This document shows positions 1-9,303 of a DNA stretch of 64,000 nt, in pieces. The notes below the pieces were generated by a model. The model was not told where the DNA came from. It did not search any database and saw only the letters and a list, made by a program, of their open reading frames with translations. Position 1 is the stretch's first letter. The number at the start of each line of letters is the position of its first letter. Source of the DNA: JANWWM01 sp046292465 (GTDB lineage: Bacteria > Bacteroidota > Chlorobiia > Chlorobiales > Thermochlorobacteraceae); contig JBKBRB010000013.1 of NCBI GenBank assembly GCA_046292465.1, positions 1 to 64,000 on the forward strand. Reading direction: 5' to 3'. The translations under genes and the position numbers were made by a program.

Positions 1-909
1 AGTGTTACGCCTCCGCTTGCTTCGGTTTCAGCGTTGCGCTATTATGGATTCACGAACACAGGGAGCAACAACATAACTGTAACAGCGTTGAAGAATGTTC
101 AAGTTAGCAGTGATGACGGGGTTGGTTCTCTCAATTCAAACAGCACACTGCGTTTGGCAACACGCACATCAGGCAGCTGGGTCGAGCGAACATTGACTGC
201 CACACCCAACACAACTTCGCTGCCAATTCAAATTACTTCTAGTACTTTTTCAGAAACTGTCAACGGTGGCGGTAACTTTTTTGTGAGTTTAGGCACAACG
301 AACACAGGCGATAACCCGCTTCCGGTTGAACTGCTTTCTTTCACAGCGACCTCGACGATTCAAGGCGTGAAACTCGCGTGGGAAACGGCTTCGGAAACGG
401 AATCCAACGGCTTTACCGTTCTTCGCCGCCCACAAGGCGAAAGCAACTGGACGGAAGTCGCCTCCTACCAAACCACGAATGAACTGCGCGCCCAAAACGC
501 ACTCAACGGCGCGTCATACTCCTACACCGACAACACACACTTGGAAGTCGGCAAGGTTTATGAATATCAACTGCGCGAAACAGGCTTTGACGGACAAGTT
601 GCGACCTTGCAAACCCTTTCACTGACGATTCGCTTCAACACGGCGCGTGCGTTTGAGTTAGCGCAAAACTATCCGAATCCATTCAACCCCACGACGACGA
701 TTCGCTATCAAATTCCGACGGCGCAAACGGTGAGTTTGAAGGTTTATGATGTGTTGGGCAAAGAGGTAGCGACTTTGGTGAATGGTCGTCAAGAAGCGGG
801 CAGTTACAGTGTGCCGTTCAATGCGTCGCGTTTGTCAAGTGGAATGTATTTTTATCGCTTGCAAGCAGGCGAATATGTGGAGACGCGAAAGATGATGCTG
901 GTGAAGTAA
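1..909 (+). CDS. T9SS-sorted secreted protein, C-terminal part (5' partial)
   Basis: The reading frame is open from the first base, so the gene begins outside the window and only about 302 C-terminal residues are seen. The last ~85 residues form a type A type IX secretion sorting domain: an 'LAQNYPNPFNPTTTIRY' entry motif, 'LKVYDVLGKEVATLV', then 'SGMYFYRLQAGEYVETRKMM' just before the end. In known systems this domain directs the protein through the outer membrane and is cleaved there. The preceding region (about residues 105-210) resembles the Ig/FN3-like stalk beginning 'LPVELLSFTA', common before such domains. The catalytic or binding part lies upstream and cannot be named. The same sorting signal is on the subtilase at 28805-31630. 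A terminator follows at once. Confidence 0.85.
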   Translation, partial: SVTPPLASVSALRYYGFTNTGSNNITVTALKNVQVSSDDGVGSLNSNSTLRLATRTSGSWVERTLTATPNTTSLPIQITSSTFSETVNGGGNFFVSLGTTNTGDNPLPVELLSFTATSTIQGVKLAWETASETESNGFTVLRRPQGESNWTEVASYQTTNELRAQNALNGASYSYTDNTHLEVGKVYEYQLRETGFDGQVATLQTLSLTIRFNTARAFELAQNYPNPFNPTTTIRYQIPTAQTVSLKVYDVLGKEVATLVNGRQEAGSYSVPFNASRLSSGMYFYRLQAGEYVETRKMMLVK

Positions 910-935
910 GTGTGCGGCGGTAGATGAGAAGTTTG

Positions 936-963
936 GGGCAGGCATTGAGACCTGCCCTTTTTT
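936..963 (+). terminator. Rho-independent terminator after T9SS cargo gene
   Basis: Perfect 7-bp stem GGGCAGG/CCTGCCC (936-942 with 951-957), 8-nt loop, followed by six T. It lies 27 bases past the stop codon of the first gene, as expected for its transcription end. Confidence 0.85.
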
Positions 964-984
964 ATTGATGGATTTCAGGCGGTT

Positions 985-1055
985 CGGAATAACAACTCAT
1001 GAGTAATGTGAAGACGCTACTCGCTCTTCATTATTCACTCTTGATGATTCATTAA
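985..1055. repeat. Degenerate intergenic repeat, copy near symporter gene
   Basis: AT-rich word-like sequence with variants of 'actcatgagtaatg', 'ttcattattcactc' and 'gattcatta'. The same words recur at 19795-19832, 31632-31760 and 61276-61398. It sits between the terminator and the start of the symporter gene. Degenerate, so the boundaries are approximate. Confidence 0.45.
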
Positions 1056-1102
1056 CTTGCGCTTTTCTCTGTATTCCGCAACTAAATTTCACATCTTGAA
1101 AA

Positions 1103-2590
1103 ATGCACTTTTCACCGCTCGATTGGCTTGTCGTTTTGATGTACATCGCTGGCGTTACCTTATTCGGCATTTTCAAGGGTGGCAGGCAAACTTCTGCGAA
1201 AGATTATTTCCTTTCTGAAGAAAAAATCAGTTGGTGGGCGGTCGGCGTAGCGATAGTCGCAACCGAAACCTCCGCCCTGACCTTCATTTCCGTGCCCGGC
1301 ATTGCTTACAAAAGCAACTTCAACTTTCTTCAACTTGCGATTGGCTACTTCATCGGTCGCGTGGTTGTCGCTTATTTCTTTTTGCCGAAATACTACGCAG
1401 GCGAACTCACCACTGCCTACGCCTTGATGGAATCGCGCTTTGGGCTTTCGCTCCGCCGATTAACCTCGCTCGTTTTTATCATCACGCGCATTTTTGCTGA
1501 CGGCGTGCGCCTTTATGCGACGGCTATTCCGCTCGTCGTTATCTTTCGCGGATATAACCTCTTCGGTGGCATTTCCGACGCCACGCTCTACACGATTGGC
1601 ATCGTGCTGATTGCACTTGTTACCTTGCTTTATGTCCAACTCGGCGGCGTGCGCGCTGTCATTTGGACGGATTTCATTCAACTTTTCGTCTATCTTTTAG
1701 GTGGCGGTTTGGCTGTCTTTCTCTTGCTTCAACAGTCAGAGAATTTTATTATTCCAATAACAGCAATTCAAGAGCGTGGCAAGTTTTCCGTTTTGAATTT
1801 CTCCTTTGCCGACTTCTGGTCGTCACCGTATCAATTTTTTCTTGCCGTCATGGGTGGCGCATTTCTGACGATGGCGTCGCACGGCACGGATTACATCATC
1901 GTGCAACGGCTCTTCACCACGCCTTCGCTTCGCCATAGCCAAAGTGCTTTAATTTTAAGCGGTTTTATCATCTTTCTTCAATTCGCGCTTTTTCTCTTCC
2001 TTGGCGCACTGCTCTACGGATTTTATGGCGAATTGCCCCTCAAAGGCGACGAAGTCTTTTCAAAATTCATTGTGGAAGAATTGCCAACCGGCGTTTCAGG
2101 GTTGATTGTGGCAGGACTCTTGGCGGCGGCCATGTCGACGCTTTCAGGCTCGATTAGCGCGCTTTCCAGTTCTACCGTTTTTGATTTATACGCTCATACT
2201 GCGCACGGCAAGCGTGCAGCGGAATCCGAAAAACTTTCGCTTTCAAAGCGCATCAGCCTTGCTTGGGCGGCGATTCTAACTGTTTCGGCTCTGCTTTACA
2301 TTGGTCTCGGCAAAGCCGTCGTCGAAGTCGCACTCTCGATTGCCTCGTTCACTTACGGCGGATTGCTTGGCGTTTTTCTCTTGGCGATGTTTTTTCGGCG
2401 CGTTTCGCCGCTGGGCGCAATCGTTGGCTTTTCCGCAAGCGTGCTTGTTATGGTCTATGTCATAACGCAAACCAAACTGGCTTGGACGCTCTACACGCTT
2501 ATTGGAAGCGCAACCGCGATTCTCGTCGCGATTCTCGTTTCGCGCCTCTCGAAACAAAAAAGCGTCTCAACCGAGACGCCTTTATCGTGA
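1103..2590 (+). CDS. Sodium:solute symporter (SSS family)
   Basis: A 495-residue integral membrane protein with about 13 hydrophobic segments, matching the sodium/solute symporter family in length and layout. The N-terminus 'LDWLVVLMYIAGVTLFGIF' and the following 'TSAKDYFLSEEKISWWAVGVAI' region are typical of the first two helices. The conserved block 'VGVAIVATETSALTFISVPG' (helix 2) and a central 'LGGVRAVIWTDFIQ' element, which matches the family signature, are present. Family members import sugars, amino acids, vitamins or anions with sodium; the sequence does not tell which. It is transcribed alone, converging on the gene at 2604-2834. Its last codons overlap a terminator-like hairpin. Confidence 0.85.
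   Translation: MHFSPLDWLVVLMYIAGVTLFGIFKGGRQTSAKDYFLSEEKISWWAVGVAIVATETSALTFISVPGIAYKSNFNFLQLAIGYFIGRVVVAYFFLPKYYAGELTTAYALMESRFGLSLRRLTSLVFIITRIFADGVRLYATAIPLVVIFRGYNLFGGISDATLYTIGIVLIALVTLLYVQLGGVRAVIWTDFIQLFVYLLGGGLAVFLLLQQSENFIIPITAIQERGKFSVLNFSFADFWSSPYQFFLAVMGGAFLTMASHGTDYIIVQRLFTTPSLRHSQSALILSGFIIFLQFALFLFLGALLYGFYGELPLKGDEVFSKFIVEELPTGVSGLIVAGLLAAAMSTLSGSISALSSSTVFDLYAHTAHGKRAAESEKLSLSKRISLAWAAILTVSALLYIGLGKAVVEVALSIASFTYGGLLGVFLLAMFFRRVSPLGAIVGFSASVLVMVYVITQTKLAWTLYTLIGSATAILVAILVSRLSKQKSVSTETPLS
2562..2583 (+). terminator. Terminator hairpin overlapping the symporter 3' end
   Basis: Stem GCGTCTC/GAGACGC (2562-2568 with 2573-2579), 4-nt loop, then CTTT. It lies within the last ten codons of the symporter gene. 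A run of A precedes it, so it could also act on the opposite strand, where the 2604-2834 gene is read towards it. Confidence 0.55.
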
Positions 2591-2603
2591 TTTGATTTAG
2601 ACC

Positions 2604-2834
2604 TTAGCGACTGAATCCGCCTAATTTAGCAAGCAGGTTGCGCAAGTTGATGCCCGCGCGATAGACGACCGTTCCAATGCCGTCGCCCGATTCTTTCTTG
2701 CCTTGTTCATACTCTTCAACGCTAAATTCTTCTAATTCGGCTGTTTTTGCTACTTCGGCATTTCCGAATTCAAGGTCGTAATAGCGTTCCAAGTCGCTCT
2801 TTTCTTTATGGTCTGTGTGCAGGTAATCCAGCAT
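2604..2834 (-). CDS. Small acidic protein of unknown function
   Basis: I do not recognise a family. The product is 76 residues, strongly acidic in the first 50 (for example 'TAELEEFSVEEYEQGKKE') and basic at the end ('NLRNLLAKLGGFSR'). There is no signal peptide or membrane segment. The start is supported by an AAAGGA element about 6 bases upstream of the ATG. It lies 74 bases downstream of the nuo operon terminator and converges with the symporter gene, so it is probably transcribed on its own. The charge pattern and ribosome-binding site make a real gene more likely than chance. Confidence 0.6.
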   Translation of the reverse strand: MLDYLHTDHKEKSDLERYYDLEFGNAEVAKTAELEEFSVEEYEQGKKESGDGIGTVVYRAGINLRNLLAKLGGFSR

Positions 2835-2908
2835 TTTTTCCTTTGATGATTAAAATTGGAGGTTTTTATTCGTTTTCAGCAACGGAAGGTTGCGCGGAAT
2901 TTTGGCAT

Positions 2909-2940
2909 AAAAAAAGGCGTCTCACTTTCGCAAGACGCCT
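2909..2940 (-). terminator. Terminator of the nuo operon
   Basis: On the minus strand: perfect 8-bp stem AGGCGTCT/AGACGCCT (2933-2940 with 2915-2922), 10-nt loop, followed by at least six T. It lies about 45 bases past the nuoN stop codon. Confidence 0.9.
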
Positions 2941-2983
2941 CTTCAGAATTGTGGTATGTTTATTTTGCTCAATTCATCTTTGC

Positions 2984-4495
2984 TCAATTCATCACCAACA
3001 TGATCACGGAGTTCTTTGCAAAATTCACGAGCGGCGAGAAGAAAAGCCCTAAGCCGACGGTGAGAATCGCTAAGAAAAGCGCAAGTGCTTTTGCAAAAAC
3101 GCCGGAATCAATCGGTGCTTCTGAGCCGTCTTCGGCTTCGCGCAAATACATATTGAGCGGAATTTTGAAGTAATAGTAAAGCGAAACCGCACTTGTGAGC
3201 ACGCCGATAATGGCGAGCGTCAAGAACACAGTGCCTTTGCCTAAAAGCGCGGTGAAAATCATATACTTTCCGATGAAGCCAACGGTCGGTGGCAAGCCCG
3301 TGAGCGAGACGAGAAACACGGTCAGCGCGGCGGCAGTGAGCGGCATTTTCTTTCCGAGTCCGCGATAGTCATTGACATCATCACTTCCGATTTTATTGGC
3401 AATCAAAATCACCACATAGAACGCGCCGACGGTCATCACCGTGTAAGCGGCGAGATAGAACATCACGGCTTGCGTGCCCAAGTCGTCGGCAACCAAAACG
3501 CCCAAGAGCAAGTAGCCTGCGTGCGCGATGGAAGAATACGCAAGCATACGCTTGACATTGCTCTGCCAAATTGCCGCAAAGTTTCCGAGCAACATTGAAA
3601 CGAGCGCAATCAGCGCGAAGAAATTCACCCAATCAAATGCGAGTTCGCCTGTTGGCTCTGCTGGAATGGCAACTTTGAAAAAGCGCATGAGCATCGCAAA
3701 TCCTGCCGCTTTTGAGCCGACCGCGAGAAATGCCGTAACAGGCGTTGGCGCACCTTCATACACATCAGGCGACCAGAAGTGAAACGGCACCGCACCAATT
3801 TTGTAGCCGAATCCGCCCATTACGAGAAGCGCGGCAAGCGTAAGCGTAACTTCGTCAACTTCATTCGTGCTAATGAACTTAGCAATTTCGTAGATGTTTG
3901 TTTGCCCCGTCAAGCCGTAAATCAGCGACATTCCATAAACCATCAAGCCCGACGACACCGCACCATACACGATGTATTTAAGCGACGCTTCCGACGACTT
4001 AATTTGATGCTTCAAATAGCCCGTCAAGATGTAAGACGAAATGCTCACGAGTTCAAGCGCGAGGAACATCATCAGCATATCGCTTGCCGACGCCATTAGG
4101 AACATTCCGAGCACCATTCCAATCAGCACGGCGTAGTATTCGCCAATGTTTGCCACATTTCTTTCGCCCAATTCTTCCGAATCCATTGTAATCAATACCG
4201 CCAAGATGCCTGCTCCCAGAAAGAGAAATTTGAAGAACACGGCGAAGGGGTCAACGACATGCATTCTGAGGAAATACTCTTGATTTGCCATGCCCACTTG
4301 TTGCCACGCGAAAAAGCCTGTAACGATAAATCCAATAATCGCGACGATTGGAATCACTGCGCGTTTTTTGCTCATGCTCACAACCATATCGAGCACAATG
4401 ACGAGCAAAAACAGCACCGAAAGCGAGAGTTCGGGCACAAACGCACTCAGGCTTACTTTGACTTGTTCAATAATTTCAGGAAGATTGTTCGGCAT
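2984..4495 (-). CDS. nuoN: NADH-quinone oxidoreductase subunit N
   Basis: Antiporter-like membrane subunit of respiratory complex I, 503 residues with about 14 hydrophobic segments. It has the proton-channel family signature around 'KIGAVPFHFWSPDVYEGAPTP' (lysine and proline-rich broken helix) and 'LAYSSIAHAGYLLLG'. It is the last gene of an 11-gene nuo operon read right to left, 49 bases after nuoM, and is followed by a strong terminator. In complex I, NuoL, NuoM and NuoN each form a proton path across the membrane. Its identity is clear from sequence and position. Confidence 0.95.
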   Translation of the reverse strand: MPNNLPEIIEQVKVSLSAFVPELSLSVLFLLVIVLDMVVSMSKKRAVIPIVAIIGFIVTGFFAWQQVGMANQEYFLRMHVVDPFAVFFKFLFLGAGILAVLITMDSEELGERNVANIGEYYAVLIGMVLGMFLMASASDMLMMFLALELVSISSYILTGYLKHQIKSSEASLKYIVYGAVSSGLMVYGMSLIYGLTGQTNIYEIAKFISTNEVDEVTLTLAALLVMGGFGYKIGAVPFHFWSPDVYEGAPTPVTAFLAVGSKAAGFAMLMRFFKVAIPAEPTGELAFDWVNFFALIALVSMLLGNFAAIWQSNVKRMLAYSSIAHAGYLLLGVLVADDLGTQAVMFYLAAYTVMTVGAFYVVILIANKIGSDDVNDYRGLGKKMPLTAAALTVFLVSLTGLPPTVGFIGKYMIFTALLGKGTVFLTLAIIGVLTSAVSLYYYFKIPLNMYLREAEDGSEAPIDSGVFAKALALFLAILTVGLGLFFSPLVNFAKNSVIMLVMN

Positions 4496-4544
4496 TTGAT
4501 GTGAAGTCTTGTTGAATATGATTTAAAACCGTTAAACTTTACAC

Positions 4545-6164
4545 TCACTTTAAGGCGACGTTTGCTGTTGCCGAGAGAATTTCAGCCACTTTGTTGAGGC
4601 TTGGCATAATCAAATCGAGCACGGGCGCAGGATAAACGCCAATGATGATGACAATCGCGGCAAGCGGCGCAAGCAACGCAATTTCTCGTCCGTCCAAATC
4701 TACTTTGCCGTTCCAGTCGTGGAAGTGCGCATGTTCTTCGCCGTGATGCCCTTCGACTTCGTAGGCGGCATTCGGTCTTCTTTCGCCGGTGAACATGGTG
4801 CGGTAGGCGCGAAGCAGATAGGTGGCGGAAAGCAAAATGCCAAGCGTTCCGACAACCGATAAAACGCGCGTTTGTTCAACCGCGAACGCGCCCAAGAAAA
4901 CGAAGGCTTCCGCGACAAATCCTGACAGCGCAGGCATTCCCAAGTTGCCCATGAAAGCAAGCATAATGAAGCCTGTATAGACGGGCATATACTTCGCCAA
5001 TCCGCCGAACTTGTCCATTTCGCGTGTGTGCGCACGTTCGTAAATCACACCCACGAGCAAGAACATCATCGGCGAGAGCAATCCGTGCGAGAACATTTGA
5101 AGCATTGCGCCCGACATGCCCAGCGAATTCACCGCCGAAATGCCTAACAGCACAAAGCCCATGTGCGAAATGGAAGAATATGCGACCATCTTCTTGAAGT
5201 CTGTTTGTGCAATCGCGCAGAATGCACCATAGACGATGCTAATCACGCCGAAGAGCGCAATCCACCATGCAAATTGTTGGAAGACTTCAGGGAAAATCGG
5301 GAAGTTGATGCGAAGCAAACCGTAGCCGCCGAGTTTGAGGAGCACGCCTGCAAGCACAACGGAAATTGGCGTTGGGGCTTCCACGTGCGCATCAGGAAGC
5401 CACGTGTGGAACGGCACCATCGGCACTTTAATCACAAACGCCAAGAAGAGCGCGAAGAACGCCAAAACGCGCAACAGATTGCCTTCCGATGGCGCAAGTG
5501 CCGAGCCTGAAATGAAATTCTGTTGATTCGCCATGACAACCATGCTGAACGTGTTGCGTCCTGTTTCAGGGTCAATGACGCTTGCGTAGAGCGCGATAAT
5601 CGCAAGGAGCATCAAGACAGAGCCAACGAGCGTATAAATGAAAAACTTGATTGCGGCATATTCGCGATTTTTTCCGCCCCATATTCCAATGAGGAAATAC
5701 ATCGGAATCAAAGTTACTTCCCAAAAGATGTAAAAGAGGAAGAAGTCGAGCGCAAGAAAGCACCCCATCATCGACATCGACATCAAGTTGTAGAGCACAA
5801 AGTAACTTTTGACCGATTTCTCAATGTTCCAACTTGCGCCAACGCCGACAAGTGCCACAATCGCCGTCAGAATCACCATTGTAACTGACAATCCGTCAAT
5901 GCCCATGAGGTAATCCGCACTGACGGTATATCCGCCCAACTCGACCGAGAACCATGCCGCGCGCTCGACGAATTGGAACTTGCTAATATCATCAACGCCT
6001 GCCAGCGTGGGATTGTAGTTCTGCCAAATCACAACGGCTAAAATGACCTGACCGACCGCCGCCAAGAGCGAGACCAAGCGAATCGTTTGCTTTTGCTCTT
6101 TGGGAATTAAGAGCGTAATCAGCGCGGCAATCAGCGGAAGAAATGTGATAAGCGTTAAAGTCAT
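4545..6164 (-). CDS. nuoM: NADH-quinone oxidoreductase subunit M
   Basis: Antiporter-like proton-pumping subunit of complex I, 539 residues. Key elements are 'IFWEVTLIPMYFLIGIWGG' (conserved glutamate in helix 5), 'KVPMVPFHTWLPDAHVEAPT' (broken helix with the channel lysine) and 'KKMVAYSSISHMGFVLLG'. A short His-rich cytoplasmic stretch ('HHGEEHAHFHDW') lies near residue 480, before the last helices. The start at 6164 leaves 31 bases after nuoL. The frame and order match the standard L-M-N arrangement. Confidence 0.96.
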   Translation of the reverse strand: MTLTLITFLPLIAALITLLIPKEQKQTIRLVSLLAAVGQVILAVVIWQNYNPTLAGVDDISKFQFVERAAWFSVELGGYTVSADYLMGIDGLSVTMVILTAIVALVGVGASWNIEKSVKSYFVLYNLMSMSMMGCFLALDFFLFYIFWEVTLIPMYFLIGIWGGKNREYAAIKFFIYTLVGSVLMLLAIIALYASVIDPETGRNTFSMVVMANQQNFISGSALAPSEGNLLRVLAFFALFLAFVIKVPMVPFHTWLPDAHVEAPTPISVVLAGVLLKLGGYGLLRINFPIFPEVFQQFAWWIALFGVISIVYGAFCAIAQTDFKKMVAYSSISHMGFVLLGISAVNSLGMSGAMLQMFSHGLLSPMMFLLVGVIYERAHTREMDKFGGLAKYMPVYTGFIMLAFMGNLGMPALSGFVAEAFVFLGAFAVEQTRVLSVVGTLGILLSATYLLRAYRTMFTGERRPNAAYEVEGHHGEEHAHFHDWNGKVDLDGREIALLAPLAAIVIIIGVYPAPVLDLIMPSLNKVAEILSATANVALK

Positions 6165-6195
6165 TGTTGTGAATTAAAATTTTGAGGTTATACTT

Positions 6196-8286
6196 TTAGA
6201 CCAACTTACTGACAAAGTAACCAATGACCGCAATTAAGAGCAGTGCGATATAGGTTTGAACGCGTCCTGTTTGCAGTTTTCGGAACAAGAGTCCGCCGAT
6301 TTGCACCAGCGTTGCCGAAAGATTGACGATGCCGTCGACGACAAGTTTATCAAAGCCCCCGCTGAACGATGAGAACTTGACGCCCAAGTTTCCGATGCCT
6401 TTCACAAATGCGCCTTCCATGAATGTGTCGTTGAACCAGTTCATCATCTTTGAAAGCAGAACGAAAGGACTTGCGATTGCGCCGATATTTTTGAGATAAG
6501 CAAGGTAAGCCAGCACTAATCCAAGCAAGGCTAATGAAATTGAGAGTGTTACGACTGTTCCGTGCGCGTGGTGCGAGGCTTCGGCAAGTTTTTGTTGGCG
6601 AAGGTCTTGGAAGTGCGCTGTGCCGCTGTGCGTTTCGTCCGCATGAGGCGTTTCAGGTGCAATAGGTTCGCCGCCGCCGATTGCGCTAAACACTTGTGCC
6701 GCACCTTGCAATCCTTCTTGTGTGACTGCGACTTTTGTTTCAGGCGTTTTTACGGCGTTCATAAACCAGCCTTTTTCGCCGTCTAATGGGTTCGGCGAGA
6801 AGACGAAGAAGAACGACATTGCCGCTAAAATCACGAGCGGAATGGTCATTACGGGTGCGGATTCGTGAATTTCACCATGGTGATGATTGTCGCCGTGTCC
6901 GTGATGATGGTGGTCGTTAGCAGATGCGAGTTTTTCATCGGCGCGATTGTTTCCGAAGAACACCATAAACCATTGACGTCCCATGTAGAGCGGCGTCAGC
7001 AATGCCGCTGAAAATCCAAGCACGGGAACGAGCATTGCCCAGTTGCCTTCAACATTGGCGTAGCCGACTGCACCTGCTAAAATTGCGTCTTTGCTCAAAA
7101 AGCCAGAGAAGAGCGGCAAGCCTGCGAGTGCAAATAAACAAATCGTGAATGTGGCGAAGGTGATTGGCATTTTCTTCATCAAGCCGCCCATGTAGCGCAT
7201 ATCTTGCTCGTGGTGCATGGCGTGAATCACCGAGCCTGAACCCAAGAAGAGACCGGCTTTGAAGAAGGCGTGTGTTACAAGGTGAAAGAGTGCCGCCGCG
7301 AAAGCACCCACGCCCATGCCCATCACCATGTAGCCTAATTGCGAGAGCGTGGAATATGCGAGCACGCGCTTGATGTCGTTTTGCGTAATAGCAATCGTTG
7401 CCGCAAAGAACGCCGTTACCGCGCCAATGACGGCAATAATGGCAAGCGCATCGGGCGTTAGAATTACGAAGACGCGCGCTAAGAGATAAACCCCTGCCGC
7501 CACCATCGTCGCCGCGTGAATGAGTGCGGAAACAGGCGTTGGACCTTCCATCGCATCCGGAAGCCACGTGTGAAGCGGAAACTGTGCCGACTTTCCGACG
7601 CAACCCATAAAGAGCAACACGCCTGCAACCGTCAGCCAGCCTTCGCCCCAAGTAAATTTGCCTTCACCGATGTTTTGATAGATTTCTTGATAGTTAAAGG
7701 TTTGGAATTGTGCGAAGAGCATTAAAATGCCGAGCCAAAATCCGATGTCGCCAACGCGGTTAAGCATAAACGCTTTCTTTTGCGCCGCCGCCGCTGAATC
7801 GCGCTCAAAATAAAATCCAATCAGCAAGAACGAGGAGAGACCGACAAGTTCCCAGAAGCAGTAAATCGCAAAGAGGTTATTGGAGAGCACAATGCCGAGC
7901 ATGGAAAATGTGAAGATGCCCAAGTATCCGAAATATTGCTCGTAGCGTGGCTCGCCCGCCATATAGCCGATTGAAAAGAAATGCACCAAGAAACTAATTC
8001 CTGTAACTACAATCAGCATGACGGCGGTGATTTTATCAATCAAGATTCCGAGTTTGATTTCCATCGTGCCTAAATTCGCCCAAGTGAAATTCCATTCTTG
8101 TTGGAAATTCTCTTGACCTAACGCCGAAAATGCTACATAGAGCGATAAGCCTAATGAAACGGCAATGATGCCTGTGGCAAGAAAGTCGCCATTTCTTGGG
8201 AGTTTTTTTCCGAAGAAAATTTGCACCGCAAAGGAAAAGAGCGGGAGCAATAAGATATAGATGCTGTATTGAATCAGGTCAGACAT
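6196..8286 (-). CDS. nuoL: NADH-quinone oxidoreductase subunit L
   Basis: Largest antiporter-like subunit of complex I, 696 residues. It includes the C-terminal extension that forms the long lateral helix along the membrane arm. Motifs: 'FWELVGLSSFLLIGFYFE', 'KSAQFPLHTWLPDAMEGPTP' and 'KRVLAYSTLSQLGYMVMG'. Between the helix bundle and the lateral helix is a soluble loop rich in histidine ('DHHHHGHGDNHHHGEIHE'), then about 70 polar residues. Histidine-rich loops occur in other NuoL proteins; metal binding here would be speculation. It lies 38 bases after nuoK. Confidence 0.96.
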   Translation of the reverse strand: MSDLIQYSIYILLLPLFSFAVQIFFGKKLPRNGDFLATGIIAVSLGLSLYVAFSALGQENFQQEWNFTWANLGTMEIKLGILIDKITAVMLIVVTGISFLVHFFSIGYMAGEPRYEQYFGYLGIFTFSMLGIVLSNNLFAIYCFWELVGLSSFLLIGFYFERDSAAAAQKKAFMLNRVGDIGFWLGILMLFAQFQTFNYQEIYQNIGEGKFTWGEGWLTVAGVLLFMGCVGKSAQFPLHTWLPDAMEGPTPVSALIHAATMVAAGVYLLARVFVILTPDALAIIAVIGAVTAFFAATIAITQNDIKRVLAYSTLSQLGYMVMGMGVGAFAAALFHLVTHAFFKAGLFLGSGSVIHAMHHEQDMRYMGGLMKKMPITFATFTICLFALAGLPLFSGFLSKDAILAGAVGYANVEGNWAMLVPVLGFSAALLTPLYMGRQWFMVFFGNNRADEKLASANDHHHHGHGDNHHHGEIHESAPVMTIPLVILAAMSFFFVFSPNPLDGEKGWFMNAVKTPETKVAVTQEGLQGAAQVFSAIGGGEPIAPETPHADETHSGTAHFQDLRQQKLAEASHHAHGTVVTLSISLALLGLVLAYLAYLKNIGAIASPFVLLSKMMNWFNDTFMEGAFVKGIGNLGVKFSSFSGGFDKLVVDGIVNLSATLVQIGGLLFRKLQTGRVQTYIALLLIAVIGYFVSKLV

Positions 8287-8324
8287 GTTTCTCTGTGAGA
8301 TTTTAGAATTAGAGTGAATTTCTT

Positions 8325-8633
8325 CTATTCGCGCATCGTATCGATTTCGCCAATATCAACGGTTTTGAATCTGGCGTAGATGTTAAGCACAATCGCTAAG
8401 GCGACTGCCGCTTCCGACGCCGCAAGAATGATACCGAACATTGAAAACATCACGCCGCTCATAGTGCCGTTAAATTTTGAGAACGCGACAAGGTTCAAAT
8501 TTGCCGCATTCAAGATGAGTTCAACGCCCATCAACACGACAACCGCATTGCGCCGCGTCATGATGCCGAAGAGTCCGAGCGAAAATAAAATCGCTGAGAG
8601 CACGAGAAAATGATTCAATCCGATTTCAGGCAT
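8325..8633 (-). CDS. nuoK: NADH-quinone oxidoreductase subunit K
   Basis: Small three-helix membrane subunit of complex I, 102 residues, the usual length. Conserved acidic positions in the membrane are visible in 'VVLMGVELILNAANLN' (helix 2) and 'ILAASEAAVALAIVLNIY' (helix 3), which carry the glutamates linking quinone reduction to proton movement in known structures. It is placed between nuoJ and nuoL as in other nuo operons, 31 bases after nuoJ. Confidence 0.95.
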   Translation of the reverse strand: MPEIGLNHFLVLSAILFSLGLFGIMTRRNAVVVLMGVELILNAANLNLVAFSKFNGTMSGVMFSMFGIILAASEAAVALAIVLNIYARFKTVDIGEIDTMRE

Positions 8634-8664
8634 ATCGATGTTTTGAATTTAGATTTCAGTTGAA

Positions 8665-9198
8665 CTACTTGCTTGCACTTACTTTGCTTTCCGAGCGTGC
8701 GATATATGCCGCACCAATCAGCGCGACAAAAAGCAGAATTGAGACAATTTCAAACGGGAGCACATAGTTTGTAATGACTTCATAGCCAATCGGCTCGACC
8801 ACCGTCGTTGTTCGTTGTTCGCCTGTGTGCCACTTTGCGCGAAAGAGAAATGTGTAAAGAAGCGAGCCTAATATCGCGAGCATAATGAGCAACGACGGAA
8901 CGAGGTTGAAGACATCGGTCAGAATTCGCTCTTGTGTGATTTTATTGGTGAGCATTACGCCGAATAGCAGCAGAATTAAAATTCCGCCGACATAGACAAC
9001 GATTTGCGCTACGGCAACGAAATCCGCACTCAAATACACATACATCGCGCTGATGCCAAAGAGCGTGAAGAGCAAAGAGAACGCAGAGTAAATGATGCTT
9101 CTGACAAAGACAACCATCGCCGCCGATACTACGATGAGTATGGCAAAGAGGTAGAAGATGGCTTGGTAGGCGAATGCGCCGAAGTCAAAATTTTCCAT
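8665..9198 (-). CDS. nuoJ: NADH-quinone oxidoreductase subunit J
   Basis: Membrane subunit of complex I, 177 residues with five hydrophobic helices. It has the family signature 'VYLSADFVAVAQIVVYVGGI' (helix 3, which forms a pi-bulge in known structures) followed by 'LLLFGVMLTNK'. The start at 9198 lies 105 bases after the end of nuoI. This is the widest gap between adjacent genes on this side of the operon and may reflect the unusual extension of nuoI. Function and position leave little doubt. Confidence 0.94.
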   Translation of the reverse strand: MENFDFGAFAYQAIFYLFAILIVVSAAMVVFVRSIIYSAFSLLFTLFGISAMYVYLSADFVAVAQIVVYVGGILILLLFGVMLTNKITQERILTDVFNLVPSLLIMLAILGSLLYTFLFRAKWHTGEQRTTTVVEPIGYEVITNYVLPFEIVSILLFVALIGAAYIARSESKVSASK

Positions 9199-9303
9199 TG
9201 TTCAAGAAGTTTTACAGGAAGTTTTAGTCGTTTTACTTACGATTTAGTTTGAGTGTTGAGCGGGGGCGTGTTTTCACTAACGCTTTCCCGCTCAATCTTT
9301 GAC

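Noticed and set aside
6562..6786. Long shadow frames across the nuo, cob and nrd genes on the opposite strand
   Set aside because: All lie opposite clearly conserved genes, have no ribosome-binding sites and show no family motifs.
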